Shown piece after piece: positions 6,537 through 7,632 of a DNA stretch of 7,632 nucleotides. The position numbers and the translations under genes were made by a program. The DNA lies in assembly GCF_035998295.1 (NCBI RefSeq), contig NZ_DASYHS010000225.1:1-7632 (forward strand), in the 5' to 3' direction. The first letter of the stretch is position 1. Each line of letters starts with the position of its first letter. Source of the DNA: DASYHS01 sp035998295. Lineage in GTDB: Bacteria; Pseudomonadota; Alphaproteobacteria; Azospirillales; Azospirillaceae. A model generated the notes under the pieces. It was given only the letters and a program-made list of their open reading frames with translations, was not told the origin of the DNA and did no database searches.

Positions 6537-7274
6537 TCAGGCGGTGGCGAGCACGTCCAGGTAGCGTCGGACCGTCGCCGCCAGCCCATGCTCGATCGCC
6601 TCCGAGACGAGCCGGTGGCCGATGGAAAGCTCATCCGGCCGTATCGCCGACAGCAGCGCAGGCAGGTTCAGGGTATCGAGATCGTGCCCTGCATGGATCC
6701 TGAGCCCGTGCGAGCGGGCGAGTGCTGCCGCGCCGGCCAGCGCGGTCAAGTGCCGGTCCCGCTCGGCCGGGACGTCGAACGCGGCGGCATAGGCGCCGGT
6801 GTAGAACTCGACCGCGTCGACGCCGGCCTCGCATGCGAGCGCCACCGAGCGCGGATCGGCGTCGGTGAAGACGCTGATCCGGACCGAGCCCTTCAGCGCG
6901 GCGACGAGGGCCGCGAGCTGTTCCTGGTCGTCATAGGCGCGCCAGCCCCGGTCCGACGTCAGCTCCCCGGGCGTGGCGGGCACGACCGTGAACTGCGTCG
7001 GGACGATGCGGCGCGTCAGGCGCACCAGCTCCGGCCGGATGTTGCCCTCGATGTTGAACTCGACCCGGCCGTCCCGGATCTCCGGCATCTCGGCGAGGGC
7101 GAGGACGTCGTCGAGGGTGATGTGGCGCGCGTCCTCGCGCGGATGCACGGTGATGCCCTGCGCACCGGCCTCGATCGCGAGCCGGGCGAAATGGACGAGG
7201 TCCGGGATCGGGCCGCCGCGGGAGTTGCGGAGCAGCGCGATCTTGTTGACGTTGACGCTGAGATTGGCCGGCAT
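6537..7274 (-). CDS. pdxJ: Pyridoxine 5'-phosphate synthase PdxJ
   Basis: Cytosolic TIM-barrel enzyme that makes pyridoxine 5'-phosphate from 1-deoxyxylulose 5-phosphate and 3-amino-2-oxopropyl phosphate, the last step of the DXP-dependent vitamin B6 route. At 245 residues it matches the usual 240-250. Expected active-site residues are present: H44 in ITVHPRED with RHIT just after, E76 in EFNIEGN, H197 in IHAGHDL, and the phosphate-binding SIGHRLV at 217-223. The N-terminus reads SVNVNKIALLRNSRGG, where the E. coli enzyme has VNIDHIATLRNARG. Together with EFNIEGN this places it in a variant PdxJ subgroup that I associate with Bacteroidetes-type sequences. I chose the ATG at 7274, with GGAGG 4 nt upstream (7279-7283), over an in-frame ATG at 7289 that adds five residues without a good ribosome site. 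The exported protein gene lies 39 nt downstream. Confidence 0.95.
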   Translation of the reverse strand: MPANLSVNVNKIALLRNSRGGPIPDLVHFARLAIEAGAQGITVHPREDARHITLDDVLALAEMPEIRDGRVEFNIEGNIRPELVRLTRRIVPTQFTVVPATPGELTSDRGWRAYDDQEQLAALVAALKGSVRISVFTDADPRSVALACEAGVDAVEFYTGAYAAAFDVPAERDRHLTALAGAAALARSHGLRIHAGHDLDTLNLPALLSAIRPDELSIGHRLVSEAIEHGLAATVRRYLDVLATA

Positions 7275-7313
7275 GTCGCCTCCGCGCACCGCATGTCGAT
7301 CCTGGGGTGCAGG

Positions 7314-7342
7314 AGCTTATGCGGGCCGTCCCGGCCTGCCAA
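7314..7342 (-). promoter_or_regulatory. weak candidate promoter for pdxJ
   Basis: On the minus strand TTGGCA (7337-7342, five of six matches to TTGACA) is followed after 17 nt by TAAGCT (7314-7319), a poor -10 match. It lies in the 97-bp gap between the gamma-glutamyltransferase stop codon and pdxJ, about 40 nt before the start codon. Chance occurrence is quite possible. Confidence 0.28.
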
Positions 7343-7374
7343 GGGCCGGTCTTCGGCGACAGTCGGGGCGGCCG

Positions 7375-7632
7375 TCAAAACCCCACGGCGCAGCCGTCCT
7401 TGCGGTGGTCGGAGCCGGCGACGTAGCCGCGTTCGATCCGGTGGATCAGCTGGGCGCCGCCGAAGCCGAACGACACGTCGGGCGACTCCGGCACGACGAG
7501 GTGACCGCGCGCCCGGAGGCCGGCGACGGCCGCCGCGTCCATCGTCGCCTCGACCGCGACCTCGCGGCCCTTCACGACGCGCCAGCGCGGCGCGTCGCTC
7601 GCCGTCTGGGGGTTCTGGCCCCAGGCCTGCGT
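7375..7632 (-). CDS. Gamma-glutamyltransferase (GGT) family protein, C-terminal 85 residues only
   Basis: The last part of an Ntn-hydrolase-type gamma-glutamyltransferase, which cleaves or transfers the gamma-glutamyl group of glutathione and related peptides, usually in the periplasm. Reading from the window edge: QAWGQNPQTASDAPRW, a segment with VEATMDAAAVAGLRARGH, then FGFGGAQLIHRIERGY and the family-typical ending VAGSDHRKDGCAVGF followed by TGA. These are features of the small-subunit C-terminus (the NPQ-A-DAPRW block and the GSD-RKDG block). The autocatalytic threonine, signal peptide and roughly 85% of the protein lie beyond the right edge, so activity and location cannot be judged. 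It is on the same strand as pdxJ, about 100 nt upstream, with no obvious functional tie. Confidence 0.88.
   Translation of the reverse strand, partial: TQAWGQNPQTASDAPRWRVVKGREVAVEATMDAAAVAGLRARGHLVVPESPDVSFGFGGAQLIHRIERGYVAGSDHRKDGCAVGF

Noticed and set aside
7331..7349. Short inverted repeat CCGGCC/GGCCGG between the GGT gene and pdxJ as a terminator
   Set aside because: Only a 6-bp stem with a 7-base loop and no T-tract; such repeats are common by chance at this GC content.

Overview
The window is about 7.6 kb of very GC-rich bacterial DNA (roughly 70% G+C by eye). Genes are densely packed, with strong third-position G/C bias. The gene types suggest a high-GC proteobacterium, most likely an alphaproteobacterium, but no marker gene fixes the lineage. 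No tRNA, rRNA, CRISPR array, insertion sequence or phage gene is visible.

Layout. Positions 1-806 (minus strand) hold most of an Old Yellow Enzyme-type ene-reductase, cut off at its C-terminus by the window edge. Positions 897-1787 (minus) hold a complete LysR-type regulator. Across a 120-bp divergent intergenic region lies a two-gene plus-strand operon. Its first gene, 1908-3464, is a NuoL/MrpA-like membrane subunit (DabB). Its second, 3485-5905, is a DUF2309/UPF0753 protein (DabA). A strong GC-rich hairpin at 5914-5938 separates dabA from convergent minus-strand genes: a small exported molybdopterin-oxidoreductase-fold protein (5946-6497), pyridoxine 5'-phosphate synthase PdxJ (6537-7274), and the last 85 codons of a gamma-glutamyltransferase (7375-7632).

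The centrepiece is the dabB-dabA operon. DAB complexes are described as energy-coupled inorganic-carbon accumulators. DabA carries a beta-carbonic-anhydrase-like zinc site and is thought to hydrate CO2 vectorially. DabB is a cation-translocating membrane protein thought to supply the energy. All four predicted zinc-site residues (C334, D336, H494, C509) and the Arg of the C-x-D-x-R motif (R338) are intact, so the pump looks functional. No RuBisCO, carboxysome or other carbon-fixation gene is in the window, so the use of the accumulated bicarbonate is open.

The divergent LysR gene is the obvious candidate regulator. A 25-bp interrupted palindrome with a TTC-N9-GAA core (containing T-N11-A) abuts its start codon and is a plausible operator for autoregulation and operon control. 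The other genes show no clear functional link to the Dab operon. pdxJ and the exported protein are 39 nt apart on the same strand and may be co-transcribed.
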